Assembly: GCA_023415035.1 (NCBI GenBank)
Contig: JAEZLX010000194.1
Span: 1-16,078 of the forward strand
Direction: 5' to 3'
DNA length: 16,078 nucleotides
Source: Pseudomonadota bacterium
GTDB taxonomy: Bacteria; Pseudomonadota; Gammaproteobacteria; Burkholderiales; Burkholderiaceae_C
Below are positions 14,224-16,078 of the stretch, in pieces. The stretch's first letter is position 1, and every line of letters starts with the position of its first letter. Made by a program: the position numbers and the translations under genes. The notes under the pieces were generated by a model. It ran no database searches. It saw nothing but the letters and a program-made list of their open reading frames with translations, and had not been told where the DNA came from.

Positions 14224-14982
14224 TCAGTGCCCCCCTCCCGTGCCGCCGGCGGCGACGAAGCCCGGCACGCGCACCTTCTTCTCGACGAAGGCCATGATGC
14301 GGTTGATCGCCATGGCGGAGATCACGTACAGGATCACCACGCCGATGTAGATTTCCATCGGTCGCGAGGTTTCCTCGCTGGCCTGCAGGTAGAACTGCGT
14401 CAGCTCCGCGATCGACACCGCGAAGGCCACCGACGAGTTCTTGAAGATGTTCATCGACTCGCTGGTCAGCGGCGGAATGATGATCCGGTACGCCATCGGC
14501 AGGATCACGTAGCGATACGTCTGCGCGGTGGTGAAACCCATCGCCATGCCGGCGTAGCGCTGGCCCTTGGGCAGCGCCTGGATGCCGGCGCGCACCTGCT
14601 CGGCAATGCGGGCCGACGTGAACAGCCCCAGCGCGATCACCACGAGGATGAACGGCGAGAATCCCTGCATCGCGGGGATCAGTGCCGGCACGACGTAGTA
14701 CCAGAGAAAGATCTGCACCAGCAGCGGAATGTTGCGGAACAGTTCGACCCAGGCATTGCCCAGCCGCACCAGCCAGGGGCTGTCCGGCAGCGTGCGCAAC
14801 ACGCCAATGACCGAACCGACGACCAGTGCCACCAGCAGGGCGCACAGTGCCACCGACACCGTCCAGCCCCATGCCGAGAGCATCCAGTCCAGATATGTGA
14901 TGTCACCGCCGCTGCCGAAGCAGCCGGACACCACCTCGCCTTCGATGGTGTCCTTGCAGTAAACCTGCCAATCCCAGTTCAT
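14224..14982 (-). CDS. gltJ: Glutamate/aspartate-type ABC transporter permease GltJ
   Basis: 252-aa permease, longer than GltK at the N-terminus as is usual for GltJ, with the start MNWDWQVYCK and an extra periplasmic segment before the first membrane helix (about 36-62). The coupling loop RIAEQVRAGIQALPKGQ lies at about 125-141. AGGAG stands 5 nt before the ATG at 14982. It lies downstream of gltI behind a stem-loop with U-tract, so it is probably expressed at a lower level than the binding protein. Substrate is inferred from the whole operon. Confidence 0.92.
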   Translation of the reverse strand: MNWDWQVYCKDTIEGEVVSGCFGSGGDITYLDWMLSAWGWTVSVALCALLVALVVGSVIGVLRTLPDSPWLVRLGNAWVELFRNIPLLVQIFLWYYVVPALIPAMQGFSPFILVVIALGLFTSARIAEQVRAGIQALPKGQRYAGMAMGFTTAQTYRYVILPMAYRIIIPPLTSESMNIFKNSSVAFAVSIAELTQFYLQASEETSRPMEIYIGVVILYVISAMAINRIMAFVEKKVRVPGFVAAGGTGGGH

Positions 14983-15008
14983 CGGAACTCCTGTGTGTGA
15001 TGGCCTGT

Positions 15009-15034
15009 CAGCCGGACCTGTGTCCTCCCGGCTG
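15009..15034 (-). repeat. Second stem-loop in the gltI-gltJ spacer
   Basis: CAGCCGG (15009-15015) pairs with CCGGCTG (15028-15034), a 7-bp perfect stem with a 12-nt loop, right after the U-tract of the upstream hairpin and shortly before the gltJ ribosome-binding site. It could affect gltJ translation or protect the processed mRNA. Confidence 0.35.
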
Positions 15035-15036
15035 CC

Positions 15037-15073
15037 AAAAAACAAACGCCCGCCACGGTCTGCGGCAGGCGCT
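15037..15073 (-). terminator. Attenuator/terminator between gltI and gltJ
   Basis: On the minus strand CGCCTGCC (15064-15071) pairs with GGCGGGCG (15047-15054), an 8-bp stem with one G-U pair that can extend by two pairs. The loop is 9 nt, and TTTGTTTTTT follows (15037-15046). This is a canonical Rho-independent terminator inside an operon, placed as expected for partial termination after a binding-protein gene. Confidence 0.8.
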
Positions 15074-15092
15074 GTTCAGGCCATCATGAGCC

Positions 15093-15977
15093 TCAGTTCT
15101 TGACGAAGTCTTCCGCCGGCTTGTTGTTGGGGTTGGCCCAGGCAGCCTTGGTGGCTTCGGACAGGGGCAGACCCAGCGGCGTGTTGGTGGGCGGCACGGG
15201 CTGCACCATCCACTTGTCGAACAGCTTCTCGAGCGAGCCGTCCTTGATCTGGCGCTCGATGCTGGCGTTGACCGCGTTCAGGAAGGCCGTGTCGCCCTTG
15301 CGCACCATGCAGGCGATGGGCTCGACCGACAGCTCGGGACCGACAATGGCGAAGTCCTTCGGGTTCTTGGACTTGGAGATGTTGGCCGCCAGGATGGAGG
15401 CGTCCATCACGAAGGCATCGGCGCGGCCGGACTCAAGCAGCAGGAAGCTGTCGGCGTGATCCTTGCCCATGACTTCCTTGAAGTCGATGCCCTGTGCACG
15501 CTCGTTGCGGCGCAGGATCTGCACCGAGGTGGTGCCGGTGGTCACCGCCACGGTCTTGCCGTTGAGGTCCTTCAGGTCCTTGATGCCCGAGTTGGCCTTC
15601 ACCGCCACGCGCACCACTTCCATGTAGGTGTTGTGGGCGAAGTCCACGTCCTTGGCACGGGCGCGGTTGTTGGTGGTGGAGCCGCACTCCAGATCCACGG
15701 TGCCGTTTTGCACCAACGGGATGCGGTTCTGCGAGGTCACCAGCGTGTAGTTGATCTTGACGGGCTTGCCCACAAGCTTGGACAGGTCGTCGACGATGCG
15801 CTCTGCCATCTCGGTGTGGAAGCCCACGTACTTGCCGCCACCCAGGGTATAGGACAACGCAGAAGAGTCACGCACCCCCAGTGAGATGGTGCCGCTGTCC
15901 TTGATCTTTTGGAGGGTATCGGCCTGAGCCACACCAACCGCCAGCGTGGCGGCCAGGACGAGCAGGGATTTCTTCAT
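15093..15977 (-). CDS. gltI: Glutamate/aspartate-type periplasmic binding protein
   Basis: 294-aa solute-binding protein, family 3. A signal peptide (1-19) ends in AQA before DTLQKIKDSGTISLGVRD. The family region GFHTEMAERIVDDL follows, and CGSTTNNRARAKDVDFAHNT agrees with GltI/AatJ-type proteins that bind glutamate and aspartate. The C-terminal region ends PAEDFVKN. AAGGAG lies 5 nt before the ATG at 15977. It is the first gene of gltIJKL, and imported glutamate would feed nitrogen metabolism and glutathione synthesis. Glutamine or another acidic amino acid as ligand cannot be ruled out by eye. Confidence 0.93.
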   Translation of the reverse strand: MKKSLLVLAATLAVGVAQADTLQKIKDSGTISLGVRDSSALSYTLGGGKYVGFHTEMAERIVDDLSKLVGKPVKINYTLVTSQNRIPLVQNGTVDLECGSTTNNRARAKDVDFAHNTYMEVVRVAVKANSGIKDLKDLNGKTVAVTTGTTSVQILRRNERAQGIDFKEVMGKDHADSFLLLESGRADAFVMDASILAANISKSKNPKDFAIVGPELSVEPIACMVRKGDTAFLNAVNASIERQIKDGSLEKLFDKWMVQPVPPTNTPLGLPLSEATKAAWANPNNKPAEDFVKN

Positions 15978-16007
15978 GAAAACTCCTTGTGAGAAAAAGT
16001 GAATGTC

Positions 16008-16059
16008 ATTCTACGCAGGCCTGCGCCGTCATTGCCCGCAGGTTTTCCTGAATATTTCA
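16008..16059 (-). promoter_or_regulatory. Candidate gltI promoter with palindromic operator
   Basis: TAGAAT (16008-16013, minus) matches TATAAT at five of six positions and would start transcription about 24 nt before the gltI ATG. Directly upstream is the perfect palindrome CGCAGGCCTGCG (16014-16025), and no good -35 is present. Further up, TGAATATTTCA (16049-16059) is a short imperfect dyad in an AT-rich patch. No TGGCAC-N5-TTGC sigma54 pattern is seen in the part available. Confidence 0.4.
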
Positions 16060-16078
16060 CGCAACTTTATGCAGGGTG

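Noticed and set aside
13468..15000. 510-codon plus-strand frame opposite gltK and gltJ
   Set aside because: It spans two real genes and their spacer in antisense; His/Asp/Arg-rich composition is typical of shadows.

Overview
The window is GC-rich, densely packed bacterial chromosome. The proteins read as Betaproteobacteria, order Burkholderiales, and probably a Comamonadaceae-like lineage. The main reasons are a thiolase nearly identical in layout to BktB of Cupriavidus, a proteobacterial GltIJKL amino-acid transporter, an E. coli-type GshA, and the general gene style. Taxonomy is inferred by eye, without a database search. I see no rRNA, tRNA, CRISPR array, transposase, integrase or phage gene. 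The region is core-like, not a mobile island.

Layout. Positions 1-201 (minus) hold the start of a probable comEC DNA-uptake gene that runs off the left edge. Positions 441-4141 (minus) carry three separate housekeeping genes: ylqF/rbgA (ribosome assembly GTPase), gshA (glutathione synthesis) and dusC (tRNA dihydrouridine synthase). From a divergent promoter region at 4142-4317 a plus-strand run begins: a secreted FecR-domain protein, an OmpA-like lipoprotein (4-bp overlap), rluA (6-bp gap) and an SDR oxidoreductase (17-bp gap), which looks like one operon. Then come bktB (beta-ketothiolase) with its own leader and a small DUF1232 membrane protein. A 2OG-Fe(II) dioxygenase (minus) converges on DUF1232 and diverges from a single-domain hemerythrin (plus), which is followed by a DUF2189 membrane protein (plus). 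An acyl-CoA ligase (minus) converges on DUF2189. The right end is a complete minus-strand glutamate/aspartate-type ABC transporter operon, gltI-gltJ-gltK-gltL, with a strong stem-loop plus U-tract after the binding-protein gene.

How the genes fit together. GltIJKL probably imports glutamate or aspartate, and glutamate is a substrate of GshA. BktB and the acyl-CoA ligase both handle acyl-CoA thioesters and suit an organism that makes or uses polyhydroxyalkanoates or fatty acids. YlqF, DusC and RluA act on ribosomes and stable RNA. The FecR and OmpA-like proteins belong to the cell envelope.

No clear new multi-gene system is visible. The points most worth a second look are the hemerythrin with Gln in place of one iron-ligand His, two FNR-like sites in its promoter region, a PhaR-like palindrome before bktB, the FecR/OmpA pair without sigma factor or receptor, the dioxygenase of unknown substrate, and the ambiguous 5' end of comEC.
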